DNA of 64,000 bases, from the NCBI GenBank assembly GCA_018873245.2, contig JAEMBT020000009.1:16735794-16799793 (forward strand), in the 5' to 3' direction. This DNA comes from Archegozetes longisetosus. Lineage: Eukaryota; Arthropoda; Arachnida; Sarcoptiformes; Trhypochthoniidae. This document shows positions 1 to 13,200 of the stretch, piece by piece. The position numbers and the translations under genes were made by a program. Position 1 is the first letter of the stretch, and every line of letters starts with the position of its first letter. Below the pieces are notes generated by a model that saw only the letters and a program-made list of their open reading frames with translations, was not told the DNA's origin and did not search any database.

Positions 1-1110
1 TACTTTGCCTGATGTTCAGCTTTGATTTCATGCAGAATAATGGTCTAATGACACCGAGAACTACTCCTACAGTATAAATCTCGGAATTAAAATTAATTCC
101 AGTCGAAGGTTAAAAAGTAGGTTTTGATAAACAGCTCATTAATAATACAGTATGTTTGTCTTCAAGAGTAAAAGAATCCTTCAATATTCGGTGACAAGCA
201 TCAGAAAAAGTCCGCTAAATAGGTCAGATTTAGATTCTGGAATCAGATTCTTGAATTTCAAACCATTAATTGAGGAAAATTCCACAAGAATCCGGCTGAA
301 AAAACTGATTAAACTTAATATAAAATGACAATTTTTGGGAGTGAAAATTACTAAAGATATAAACCTTTTATAGATAAGAGTTGTGTGTTTTTGAAAGCTT
401 TCTTCGCGTTTGTTTTCCTTTATAACTAACACTTAGTAAAGTAACAAATTTTTTGACAATAAGCAACTTCTTGAGCCATCAATTATGACGAAACTCCAAA
501 AAATGTTGTTTGTTCACAGCTTTTAATCTTTGATGGCATATAACAAAGAGTTAAGCTTCACATAAATTCTTTTCTCAATTATGCAAAATTTTATGACACG
601 AGCAAAAAGGCTCTAATTTCTTATCTTTTGAAATCAGGTTAAAAATAGTAGACTACAAAAACTGAAATAATAGATAAATTTTAAAAGATTCAACCAAACT
701 GAAATCAGTTAGAAATTTATATTCTATATAATCGGATAACTCTCAAACCATTAGGTCTAGAAAAAAGTCTGAATATTTACTATTCAAATCTTCTGTGACA
801 CGTTAGAAAAGATTTGTTATAACTTAGTATTACGTCAACGAAAAATTTACACGTTCATTTATAAGCTAAAGAATTGAATGTTATATATATAAATTCTTTT
901 GAAGTTTTTGTGTAAGTTTTCTTTCACACAAAAAGCAGTTGTGTTAGCTGAAAGAGAATGTTGAGCTAAGGAACAAATAAGGCATGTTTATTTTATCAAA
1001 TTAGCTTTCGTGTTGATCTGCAGTTGAAAAACACTCTGAAAACCAGATTTTTGTTACCAAACAATCTTGTTTTGTACACTTGAGCTCTAATTAAATAGTT
1101 TTCTCATATC

Positions 1111-1170
1111 CACAAAGGTGTTATTCTTGACTCTTACATTCACCAAGGTGTAATTCTTAACTCTTATATT
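1111..1170. repeat. Two-copy 30-bp tandem duplication
   Basis: Two adjacent 30-base units (1111-1140 and 1141-1170) share the pattern CAC(A/C)AAGGTGT(T/A)ATTCTT and differ at only a few positions. It looks like a local duplication. No function is implied. Confidence 0.8.
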
Positions 1171-1330
1171 TATTCAAATGCATCAAATGTTGTTATTCTG
1201 AAAGTAGTCTTTTGATTAAATCTAAGTTCCAGATTCTTCATTGTATTCATGAAAACTAATGAGCAAATGTCTTATTCGCTTAAAACCAATTCTGCCAGAA
1301 TTAATATTGTTTACTTTCAAACCATGTTTT

Positions 1331-1526
1331 GACTCAATTGTCTAGACATTTAATTTTTTTGAGTCTGGCTAGAACAGTTGGAATCTGTTCAGTAAATCCA
1401 AAACTCGGTGGTGATCGGTAAGCTTGCACTTAACTGTATTCAGACTGATCAGTCGTCTAGTTTTGGACTAGACTAAACATATTTCAATTGTTCTAGCCAG
1501 ACTCAAAAATCTCTAATGTCTTGAGC
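1331..1526. mobile_element. Short inverted-repeat (foldback/MITE-like) element
   Basis: The left arm (about 1331-1405) and the reverse complement of the right arm (about 1460-1526) match closely. They share TTTGAGTCTGGCTAGAACA, and the inner ends of the arms read AAATCCAAAAC and CTAGTCCAAAAC. The loop is about 55 bases. There is no coding capacity, so it would be non-autonomous. I could not fix a target-site duplication, so the boundaries are approximate and the superfamily is unknown. Confidence 0.7.
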
Positions 1527-3850
1527 CTCTAGATCGAGACTCGATACTATGTTCCAAGTTTTAGATAGATTTTGGTCTTTTATCTGGCAAAACTTTTCAT
1601 TATTTCGAAATACAAGTCATTCAACTCAGGCTGGACTCTACCTTCAATAGATTCAATTCATCTTGATTTTAGTCTGAATATATTTTCAAAAGTGGGTTCA
1701 ATAGACTAAATTAAACTTGTGTTGCATTGAGTGAGTTGTACAAAGTATGTAAAGTGGCATAATTATGGTTAGGCATTATACTCTCTGTCGAGAGAAAGTT
1801 GAAGGAATCTATTAGTCATCTACTCTTTTTATATTCATAAAAGAAAAGTGCTTTAGGCAATCAGATAACATTCAATTAAATCATATATATTCAAGTTTAA
1901 TATAAAAGTTTTCGGAGTCATTGGACTTTTTCCATGCGAATTCAGCTTTCATATATACCTATACAGTACAATACATGTAGAATTGATGTCCAATTCGATT
2001 GAGTGATCTGAGGCTTTGAAACAAATAAAGCTTACTAGATCATGGAATCAGTGATACAAAACTTGAAACCAAGTTCAATAAAGTGCCTAGACTTGGATTT
2101 CTTATCAACTCTCATAAGCTTTGGATAAACAAACTGCTTTCTACTTATTTTCTGAAATCAAATTCTTGAGTTCTTAGCAATTCTAATGGGTATTCAAAAC
2201 AATGTAAATCTTTATAAATTTAATTCCTTATCTTTTCTTAGATTCTTTGAAAAAATTCAACATTGTATACAATTTTAAGAATTGAGTTAAGAAGTTCTCT
2301 TAAATCAAAATCTGATGCTTTTGAATCGAAAATTCACTAGATGAAAAACAATTAAGTGATTTAATCAGTACTTTTAACAGTGAAGTTTTTAGAAATGTAA
2401 AACTTGAGAAATTCTTATACTATAAGTTCAAAATGAACTGCACTTTCTTCTAAATAGAAAAGCAGTCGTAATTTATTCTATTAATATTTCAATATGTAAG
2501 ATATTGCAATTTATATCTAGATAATTACATAACTATTCAAATGAGAACTCATTACTGGTATATTTAGCGAAACTTGTATATGACCATAGACATGAACTCA
2601 ATTTTTTTTAATATGTCGCTAAGAGTGTGCTTGTCATTAGTCTAAAAAGTTGGTTCGGCTTATTTATAGCCAACATTTTAGTTTGATTATCTATGTGAGA
2701 TTTTTGTTATATTATTGAACAGCATAGACATCTAAACCAACAAAACCTTTTTCAATCCAATTGATAATTTTTTTGCTCTTGAATTTCTTCGTTTTTAAAG
2801 AGATTTAGTTAATTTATATGGTTTTACCGCAAAATTTCGAACGACATAATATCGAAAAGTGAAAATTCTTTAATGGCCGGAAATCTTTGACTATTTTGAC
2901 AAACAGTATTAAATTTAGTAAGAATAATATTGTTTATAAAAAACTTATATAAGAAGTTTCTAGTATACTCTGGGAATCACGTTGCAAATTAATGCAATTT
3001 ATATTAGATTCCTCACATAAAAACAATTTTCGAAAAGGAATTGAATTTTTTCAGAAATCCTCTAATAATTTCTCTAGATAAATTTTATTCAGTGTATTCC
3101 ATCACTAACTCATATAAAAGCATAAACTTGAAATGTTATCAATAAAAATTCAATTTGAGATCAATTTTTATAAGATTAATTTGTATAAGATATGATGAAT
3201 CTTTCCAAGTTCTATTTGTTCGGTATTGTGTGGTTCGATAATTATATTTCGATAATGTTTCGCAATACCATTTATGGCTCTTAAGCTCAAATAAATACTT
3301 ATCGGTTAAAAGCAACAATACACTAACAATTACTTCGTTTCGCATGAGATAACAGCGCGCTTTATTTGTCTATTTAGTTAAACTACCGGATCAGTCATCT
3401 ATCTAATCATTGCTACTTAGATCGCGTCGTATGATTACTTTGACTGTCATGCACTTCTCACCATTGGTCCACTATAATAGACTGCTCTGATCAATGCTCT
3501 TTATGCCAGACTTAACTCTATTTAGATTCCAAGCTAGTGATCTCTAATATCTTGATATAAGCCTATCATGAAAAGCGTTGTTCGAGACAGAACCTCAAAA
3601 TTATCTTTTATTCTAAATAAATTCTGGATATATTACAGTTAATCTAGTTTTGCGGTACCCAAAACAAAATAATACGATTTGAGCAAATCTTTAGCATCAA
3701 ATGTTTTGTATGTGAAAATAATCTTCGTTCATATTTTTTCTATTTCTACATTTGCGCCGATAAGGTATCAAAACCTATTTTTGAAGAATTTGTCAGTTAC
3801 TCTTTATGCAAGTTTGTTGATGTGATAATTAAATTTGTTTGTATTGATTT

Positions 3851-3865
3851 GCAGAATCAGTAGAC
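3851..3865 (+). promoter_or_regulatory. Probable 3' splice site and short 5' UTR before the gene A start codon
   Basis: A T-rich tract ending in TTTGCAG (AG at 3853-3854) sits 11 bases upstream of the ATG at 3866. Gene B has the equivalent arrangement, TTTTCCAG ending at 56246, 11 bases before its ATG at 56258. The same placement in two paralogues whose 5' sequences otherwise differ supports a genuine acceptor and a non-coding first exon. The upstream exon itself was not located. Confidence 0.55.
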
Positions 3866-4220
3866 ATGAATTCAGAGAACTCAACAGACAATTCGAACGA
3901 GGAGTTCATTAACGGAAATTTCAGCTCTTCTATTCATACCAATCAAACAATTGATGTATTGATAAGTAATAAACAAATATATACATTAATATTACCGTAT
4001 AGTATAATATTCTTGTTGGCAATCATTGGTAACGCATTGGTTATCATAACATTGGGTGCGAACCGAAGAATGCGTTCGGTCACTAATATGTTTCTTTTGA
4101 ATTTGGCGGTCAGTGATTTACTCCTTGGAGTATTTTGTATGCCATTCACTTTGGTCGGAGTTTTACTCAAAGAGTTCATTTTTGGTTCATTGATGTGCAG
4201 TTTGATTCCATACTTACAAG
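3866..4220 (+). CDS. CCKLR: Gene A coding exon 1: N-terminus, TM1, TM2, start of TM3
   Basis: This exon encodes residues 1-118 plus one base of codon 119. It covers a Ser/Asn-rich extracellular tail with three sequons, TM1 (about 38-62), the short NRRMRSVTN intracellular loop, TM2 (about 75-98), ECL1 and the TM3 cysteine C111. The open frame runs on past 4220, but homology stops there and a donor (GTTTGT) follows. Gene B uses the same donor at the same codon, and joining to 14154 restores the TM3 sequence. The first in-frame ATG at 3866 is the natural start. Confidence 0.9.
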
Positions 4221-7200
4221 GTTTGTATGAACTTGTTTTTCAAAACAACTTTTATTTCAAGCTAAGCACTTGTAAAGATTCACTGAATAATAGATCTTTT
4301 AATTTTGGAAAGTCTCGTTCATAAGAATTCTAAACTTTCAATATACTATAGCTGACTTATTGTGTCGACACACCTTTTGTAACATTTTCCTTGTGCTTAA
4401 GTGACTTCGAGTAATTCTAGAAATGTAAAGCTTCTGAAGTATTTGACCTAAATATTGAAAAAGAGATTCACAAAACAAATTAATCTTGTTTCCTCTTCTC
4501 TCTCATTCATTAATTTAAAAGTTAGGCATTTTCAAGAAAAATAAAACTTTTTAATATTGATTTAAAAACCTAGGTCCGATGATCTAGGATCTTTAGGATA
4601 ATCTCGAAATCTCATACTCAAAATTCATTGAATTTAAGCAATAATTTCTCTTTACTTTAGGAATTTTCATATAATGTTTTTGGAAAACATTGATCAAGTT
4701 TTTCAAAAATTATTTCAAAATTATTTCAAAAATCTACAAGCTGTTGACCAAAAATTATCATAAATTTTTGAGTTTTAGTTCGCTTTTCTTGTAAAATTCC
4801 GTCATTCTGAGTAATTTTTACCTAATTTTTATGCTTTTAAAGATCAATTATTAGAAATTTTACAACTTAACTAAGTATTTAAATTTGAAATTTACCTAGT
4901 TGCTTTTGATCTATCTGATTTTTTGAGATCTTCAGGGGTCACACTCTACCTACATCTCCCTCATTTCATTCTGTTAAGAACCAATAATGAAGCGAATTTC
5001 TTAAAGATTTTTTTCAATTGGCTTCTCAAATCGAATAGTCAATATTTATGACAGAGTTTTAAAATCTCTGGTTTAATGGAAATTTTTCGATTTCTCCATC
5101 TTTTGATCATGTTTATACAATACACTCCAGTTATATACAACATAATAGTACAATTCAATGTCAACAGTCATACAAAGTAGTCACATTACTACTATTTGCA
5201 TATAATAAGACAATTATATAAGACATGTTTATATAAAAGACAACACAAGTCTCACATTAAGCTAAATATCGATTTAATGCTAATTAGATGCAGTCTAGTC
5301 GTTAGCTCTTTTTTACAAATTTCATTCTCTGTAAAGCTTTATTAGATTTTAACTTAATAAATAGTTTAATATTGAGTAATAAAATTGTGTTATTATTATG
5401 GATGGAAATGACAGTATGGTCCTACCACATAAGTATATATTTATCAATTTTATTCAAGCAATTGTTTCATGTGTAATAAACAATCTAAAATGTTTTGAGT
5501 TATTAACTGATTATTAAGCTCTTAGGTTATAGTTATTGATCAAAGGAATAACTCAATAATTATTAGCATCATATTCACTCATTTGTTGCACTGACTTTTA
5601 CGTTGATTCATCCTTTATAATTAGTTGCTTTTACTTCGACTTTATGTCATGGAATCGGCATAACGAACCAGTTAACATTTCAGTTGAGTACTAGCAGTAG
5701 TTATGTCCAACTCCTATGAAAAGTCTTTTTTAGTAGCTGAATAATGGTTTGAATGCTTTTTGAAATTCGAGAGTCGTTGCATTATTCATCTATTCTTTCC
5801 ACGTATAGCCTTGTTAAGTGATCTAGTAAACTGTAAATTGACTTGGAATGCATTACCAAACCATTTTTTGTCACTTGAATAGTCTTGTATTAGGTTTTGT
5901 TCTAATATTGATTTACAAGGCCGTAGCCATTAAGTTTTGCTAAGGCAGCAACAGTTTGAGCATGAAATCAAGATTTCGTTGAGATATGAAATTATAGCTC
6001 GGAATTTAAATTGAAGCTTGAAATTACACTTAAACCTCCATCTGAATCAATTCGTGTAAAGTAAAAAGCTTCATTATCAGTTTCGCACTTAAAGCCTCTG
6101 GTAGAATAGAAGTTGCCTTCCAGACTCCATATTTAGTTACGGTGCTGCTAATTCACGAAGTCCTTTATATGCTTGTTTACAGACACATAATTTAATGAAG
6201 AATTCTTATCGTCTTATATAACTCTATTATTATTGACATAGAACTCAATAAAAGAGATGATTAACTATATATTATATGCATCAATTGATAGCATTTTCCA
6301 TTAAAACAAGAATTTATTCCTTTTTATATAATCACTTCAGTTTTCTTCAGCAAATTTTCGAACGAAAATCTATTCTTTTTGCAAATAAAATTTCAAGTTT
6401 TAGGATTCGAGAAAAATCCTTCGATTTTAGCAAATGAAAAATTTATAAAAATAACCTAAGAAAGATTGAGATATTTTCTCTTAAATATTAAAATACAAAC
6501 AGAATACAATACAATAAAATACAATATTCTCGATGTCTGCCCGCTTCTAGTCTTCATTGAACATATATTTGCTAAAAGCTTTGTAAACTTTGAAGTGGTT
6601 TTAGTCTCAAAAGTATTGATAGTGTTTTAGAAAGATTCCAATTCAGTTTTTATTCTACTTAAAATGAAATGAAGTAAATCAAAGAATAATTGAATTTCTA
6701 ATAACGTGATATTCAGAAGAATTTTGTTCGAAGTTCTCAAAATCACAGGACAATAAGCCGATAAATACATGAGTTTATTTACTAACCACTAAACTGTTGA
6801 CTTGAAGGTCTAATTTTGGAATTTATATCTTTAAGGAGTAAACTAATACTTCTCCTTTAGATTTATGAATTCTGTGTGGAGAAATATTTGTTTTAAATGG
6901 CTTAGGCCTTGAAAGAGCTATGAAATTTTAAGTAAGGATTAAGTTTAGATAATAAATCTCAGATATAGAATCCCAAAATCTCTTACAATAATAACCTTTT
7001 GTTATAGATTGAATTTAATGTGAGAATTACCCTAATTTTAACGTAAAAAATATATTGAATATTTATAAAATAATCTCGGACTGAAATCATTAAGCTTCTA
7101 TTACTAAGCAAACAATTTATCTTCATTACTTAATCTCACAAAATATTAAATCTTTCAGATTTTCTGTGTGAAAGCCTACTTATGTGAAACTTGTCGCGTG

Positions 7201-10200
7201 TTCCTCTTAGATCCTAATGTTAAATTTTCTGACTTGACGCCCACTGGTAGTCTAAATCATTAATTTTAGTTTAGTTTCGTTTTATTTATAAGATTTAATT
7301 TCGAGAATTTAATGCATACATTTGTGCCTATACATAGAAGCCTTTCCACGAGACGTCATCTTACAGATTAAATTTTTTGGCTATTTTTGGCTATTTTTTG
7401 CATATTTAAAAGATAAATTTGGCTAAAATACTTAATAGAGGAGCTTAAGTAATCTCTCTTGTGAATTCAATGTGGAATGCTTGTTAACTAGTTTAAACCT
7501 CTTTAAACTTAATGAAAGTATAGATATTTTGATCCAAGCACTTTCGCGCCGCCATCACTACATAGGGGTACGTATGTAATAAAATATGAATACAGTACTT
7601 CTCATAAGAGTATGAGTTTGTACTGAGTAGTCAGTTCTGATAAGACTCAACATTTTTCTTAATCTTTTAATATGATATTTTAAATCTTCAAAACACCAAT
7701 TAGTGATTCAGACGACTTATAATCATACTCAAAATGACTAAAAAAACAAAAGTCTGACATTTTCTATTCGATCATAAACATGTTTTGATTTATTAATATT
7801 ATGAATCAAAATGACCTAAATCTTGATCTTAATTGAGATCCAACTAAACGGAAGTTATACAAGTTTTATATTTAGCTTAATAAGTGTTTCAAAGTTGAAA
7901 AGTAAAAATGAAAGTAATCCACATTAACAAGTAACAATTTTAAATCCATAATAAGGATTTTAATATATAAAATAATTAATTATATATTATTTTAAAATCT
8001 TTATTACATTTTATTTATATGATTAAAAAGTTCAGGTGCCAGACTTGCATTTATATATAGAGTCGCACATAATGATTTACTAGGGATCCACAGCAAAACT
8101 GTAAGAGATAGAGCAAAATTGGTTTCATATTTAGATTCTACTTAAAAAATACATTAAAAAAAGTTTATTTCAATAATCAGTTTAAGAGCCTTGGGCTCTA
8201 ATTACAACATTGTGACAAACAATATTTCAAGTGTCATTCAACGGATACTTCTGTTAAATTTGCTCGCTACTTTCGATTAATAAATTGGGCGCCTGAATCT
8301 CTAGCTTCTCGGAATTCTATGTATTTTATTCGATCAATCGCTATCATTGAGAAGATTGGTCATAATTCGATAAAATGTTTTAAAGACTTTAATCAGTAAT
8401 GACTGATTATAAATGTTACCTTTGGTGTATTTCCAAGAAATAAATGTAACGCCTTTTCAAATTTTTTGAAAAGATAGATTTCAGTGTATCTTCTTAAGTA
8501 GAATCCAAATATGAAATCAATTTTGCTCTATATCTTATAGTTTTGCTGTATAGCCCTAGCAATCATTATTTGAAACCCCGTAGATATTAATATAATAACA
8601 GTTAAGCATCTTTACAAAAAATTTATTAGCTTATACTGTTATTAAAAAATTTGATCCATAACCAGAGTGCGTTTTTATCGGGAGTTTCTGAATTCCTTAG
8701 CGTTCTTTAAACTTCGGGAATCTTTATTATTATAATTCCCGTACTTAAAATAAAAAAGAATTGAATTTATTTTCCGAATTTCCTGAAAATTAAACTCTAT
8801 AACGAAAATTTTCATTAAAATTCCTAATTTTTATACGTTCAGTCAGAACTATTAGAAATGTTTGCTATGAGTCATAGGTCTCAGCATTTCATACAAAGGC
8901 ATATTTTCTGCAATTTTTCCTCCACTTTTGTAATTGCCCCTAGAAATGAAAACTGTTTAGTAAAAAAAATGCTTGCAACTCAACTTAATAGTTTTCTCAT
9001 GTTTTTATTTAATATCTCTTTTACTTTGGTATTCAGTTTTAATGTTTTGCCATCAGGTTGCACAAACAAAAATAAAAAAGTCTCCAGTCCAAAAATAGAT
9101 GAGATTTTTTTCCCAAATTCCTCCCAAAAGCACCATTTACTCCCAATTCCCAGCCCGAAAATATCAGTTTTTTCTCTTGAAAAAAAATCTCACTCTGTTC
9201 ATAACATTAAAAATAAAAATATGTTACCGATTGAACAGAAAATAACTGACTTTTATTTTTGATGATTTTGAGTATGAATTTTGACTTATAAGTGTCTAGA
9301 CTAGTTATTAGCTTCAAAATGTCATATTAACAGATTAAGAAAAATCTTCAGTTTTGCCAGAACTGACTATTCGATGCAAGCTCACACTCTTATGAGAAGT
9401 ATTGTACAGTCCTATAAAAAGTATACGTCAAAGTACGCGCTTAAAAAACAATAAAGCTAATAAGATATGAACCAAATAAGGGAAAGACTGAATAAATAAT
9501 AAGTGATATTATTTTGATAAGTATTATTTATTTATAATGTGTCATAAAATCCAGAATTTATCCTCAAATCTCTTTAATGGAAAACTGTTTACAAGTGTTG
9601 TTTATGAACTTTTTATCAGTAAAACGATTAATGCACGCAAAAGTTCATTATTTTGTCTTGCTTTAAGTCAGACCTAAGCTTAAGTTTACAAAAGTATTGA
9701 AAATCTGAATTACTTAATTAGGCGCAGAAAGATCTATTTGATGTATACATTTTATGTGACTATACAGTTAGAATTAATAGAACTGACTAACAAAAGCACA
9801 TGCAATCGAGCTTAACAATGAGTTTAAGTGAAATGTTCTTATCATTTTATATCACTTTCTGAATCTTGAAAATAAAATGATTTAACCAAATAAGTGATTC
9901 ACATGACGTATAAGGCAATGATTGTTTCGCTTAAAGCATATTTTCACATTGAAATAAACAAATAATTTAAGCATTGAATAATATTTATTTTGAATAATAT
10001 TTATTTTGAATGATTATTAACCTGAGGCAAGCTCAATATAAATAAATTAGTCATTTATTTAACTGTTTCAACGTTTATTCGAATATAGAATAAAAATATG
10101 CTCTACCTAAATATTAATCTATAATTTGAATCACTTATTAGTCTGTAATCAGTTTTGTGAACATCCAATGAATCATATGAAGTGATAAGAAAATTGACGT

Positions 10201-13200
10201 CTTTTAAACTTACTATTAAGTTCAGTTGCATGTCGATCACTATATACTCAAAGGCAATAAAAAGTTCCATAGGTTTAACGCATTAAAAGTCACTTTCTTG
10301 CATTATCAATGTTTATGATAGTTCTCTAACTTTTAACCGATTGTTTTACAAGCAATTAATGTCACCATTGATTGAAAGTCGATAAATAATTAGATAATTC
10401 AACAAAAATAAAACAAATTTATTGAACATTTAAAAGTACCTTCTATCTCCTCCCTGAGTAAAAAGTAATAAGAATTTTATTTTCCCTTCCACATAGCACT
10501 GGTTTCTTCCTCTATTGATTTTCAATAATAATTGACTCAATTTAAATCAAACTTTTCAGTTGAAATTAATATCTTATTTATTCTTCTTTGTTTTAGATGT
10601 TCAATAAATTATTCTTTATTTATGTGATTGTTCATCTACTTTCAATCAATGATGACAAAAATCATTAATTGCATATAAAAATTTGAAAACATTCAAAAAG
10701 ATGTTTAGTGCAAGAAAGCGTCTTTTAAAGGGTTAAATCTATGGAACCTTTTATTTGTCTTTGAGTGTGCATCTCCCTTTATCAATTTCTAACTAATACG
10801 TGCAGAGCAAATTTTCAAGGCTTTCATTATTCTTTGAATTACTTATGAAAAAGTATTGAACTTACGAATAATTAATGCCCTAATAGTCACCAAAAATCAA
10901 TGACTTCATTGACTTTTTGAGTCAAAGTTAGTTCAGTGTTAATTGACGATATCTGAGATAAGTGTTCTTGATTCTTGAATCAAGTATTAATTTTTATTCA
11001 CAAATTTTGAATTGAACTATAGTTCTCTATGGAAGTATAAACTTTTATGCTTCCCCTGATATATCATCTGTACGCATCAGGAATCAAGTAGATGCACTTC
11101 ATCATGATTGCACTTCACCAGAGATTCCCATTCCACTGCCTATTTGTATGCAAAGATGAAAAAAATTTAAGCATCTTATAAATTTAGTCGATTCACTTAC
11201 AAGTCTGATTATTGAGCTTTAACAAGAATACAGATGGCTTGATTCTAGCCTTTATTCCCTAGATCTTTAGTCAAATGTAGGCGTACTGTGCTCGATTTGG
11301 TTCAACTTCCTGATTGCAGCACTCTATTTGAGATTTCTCAACAAATCTCTGTGGATATTATAACTTATAGGGAAATTCTTTACGTTGATTAAATTTTGAA
11401 AATATTCTTAACGTTTGTATTGAATTTTCCATGAATATATATCTACCCCGGTAACAGATATATCTAAAAATTTTTCGTTGTATTTTTGATATAAAGATTC
11501 ATTTAGTAAATTTGATATATGTGCAGGACTTGGACTTAAAGTGTGTTTCAGCTAATTGATGATAACCAAAGACTTAACTTTATCGGACTTAGAAGTTAAA
11601 TTGGCCAAAGCTCTTTTGGTACTAATCAACGTTCTTTCAGCGCTAAATCTAAAATCAATGAAAAAACGTTTAGATTATGTTAATTAACGAAGAGAATGAA
11701 ATAAAGATTGTTTGGAGAAAAATTGATAACATTTTGATTTTGTAAAAGAAAAAAATTCGACATATCCAAAACTATGATTTGCAAATTGCATTATTGCAAC
11801 AGTAGAATAATGATGAGAACTAAAGTTTAGATTCATTGATGTACTCAAACTTAGAAAATTACCAAAACAGACCTAAAATTTCAAGTAATTTTAGTTTATC
11901 CATGTTTTTCATAATTTATAAACTTAGAAAGTTCTTAAACTATTCAATCATATTAATTGCATGCTTAAAAGTTTATCGAAAGCCCCGAAAGCGGTACTGT
12001 TACCGAAAAATTCTCTTATTGAGAATTGGAATAAAACTTTCAAATCAACTTCTATCGAGGATAACTACAGTATTTGGTTTAAAACAGTATCTAAGATAGA
12101 TCTGTAAACAAATTAGACAACTTTTCCCTAATTGATAACGGTATGAATTTTCGAAAGTTTCACTATTCAAAAATAATTAACGATATTAGAAAGAAAATCT
12201 GTACACATATATAGTACCATATAAGTTATAAAATGCATTCAATGATTGAAGTGGTTCGTTCCCTTATCAGCAGCTGTACGGGTCTTTGTTAATAGACGTG
12301 CCATAATGCTTTAGCACGAGTTTAGATCAATTTTCTCAAAGTTCTCACTATTCAATTTTTTAACCTCAGTTAATGATTTTAGTTGCCATCCAGATTTATA
12401 CACCATTATTTTAGGACTTGTTCAACATTCTTCAATAGGACGTAGTTGTAAACAGTTTGGTGGATTCATATTTTTAGATATATATCTAATGTTGCTCTTC
12501 GAATAAGTTTCTAATGGAATTTGCTGTAATAAGTCGAAACTAAGTCTGGTCAAATCAATTATTAAACGATGCTGCTTTTCATTTAATTGATTCATTTTAT
12601 AAATAAAATGCTTTATTGTTCGAAAATTGTGCATAATACTAAACTTTGTTAGCTCAAGTCCATTATACGTTTTTTTTATTTTGTTAAAGGGCTTCATTTT
12701 GAAGTTCAAGAAAATTCTAGACTTTTAGTCATATATCGTTAGTGAATAGTTTATAAAGTGATATGAATTTACTTTGCTGGAAAAAGTATTCGAAGAATCT
12801 CACTTCGAGCAAAAGCATTCTTCATGTAATCAATTTGAAATATAGAGAAACAAAGTGTTATGGATTGATACAGTTATGCAATATAGTATATGTTGTTTAA
12901 TTTCGGTACTAAACTAAAGGTCTATCTATTGTTATAAACAAGTATAAAAATCCTTTTATTTTGTCAATTTATGCTACAGATTGAAGCTCTTGGAACTTTA
13001 GGGCATCAAATTTGATTAAATAACTTTTATGTGGTTGTTCTCCCGAAAACATGAAATCCACAAACTTTCACACAGTGCAGCAAAAGTATGCGATAGAGAG
13101 TATTGAAAGCACATGTGTAGTACGGCTATTTGCCAATAAACTTGCTACTGGAGATATGTCTTTATGGCTATTCTCCACACACGTTTATGGTAACCAATAT

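Larger units (their letters stand above)
1..3854. other. 5' flank of receptor gene A, no coding gene seen
   Basis: I see no protein-coding exon on either strand. The longest open frame (complement 181-432, 83 codons) has no recognisable motif and a composition expected from A+T-rich DNA. The stretch holds a 30-bp tandem duplication (1111-1170) and a short inverted-repeat element (1331-1526), listed separately. A non-coding first exon and promoter of gene A probably lie here or further upstream, because an acceptor-like site precedes the gene A start codon, but I cannot place them. Positions 3340-3600 are somewhat less A+T-rich than their surroundings and are a reasonable place to look. Confidence 0.5.

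Noticed and set aside
3943..4179. Complementary-strand open frame over gene A exon 1, with a similar one over gene B exon 1 (56290-56565)
   Set aside because: Both are mirror shadows of the receptor exons. Their similarity follows from the near-identical sense sequence. No start context, splice sites or motif supports an antisense protein.
4221..4324. Continuation of the gene A exon 1 frame to a stop at 4324 (a truncated 152-residue receptor)
   Set aside because: Similarity to the family and to gene B ends exactly at the shared donor site, and downstream exons join in phase. The read-through is intronic.
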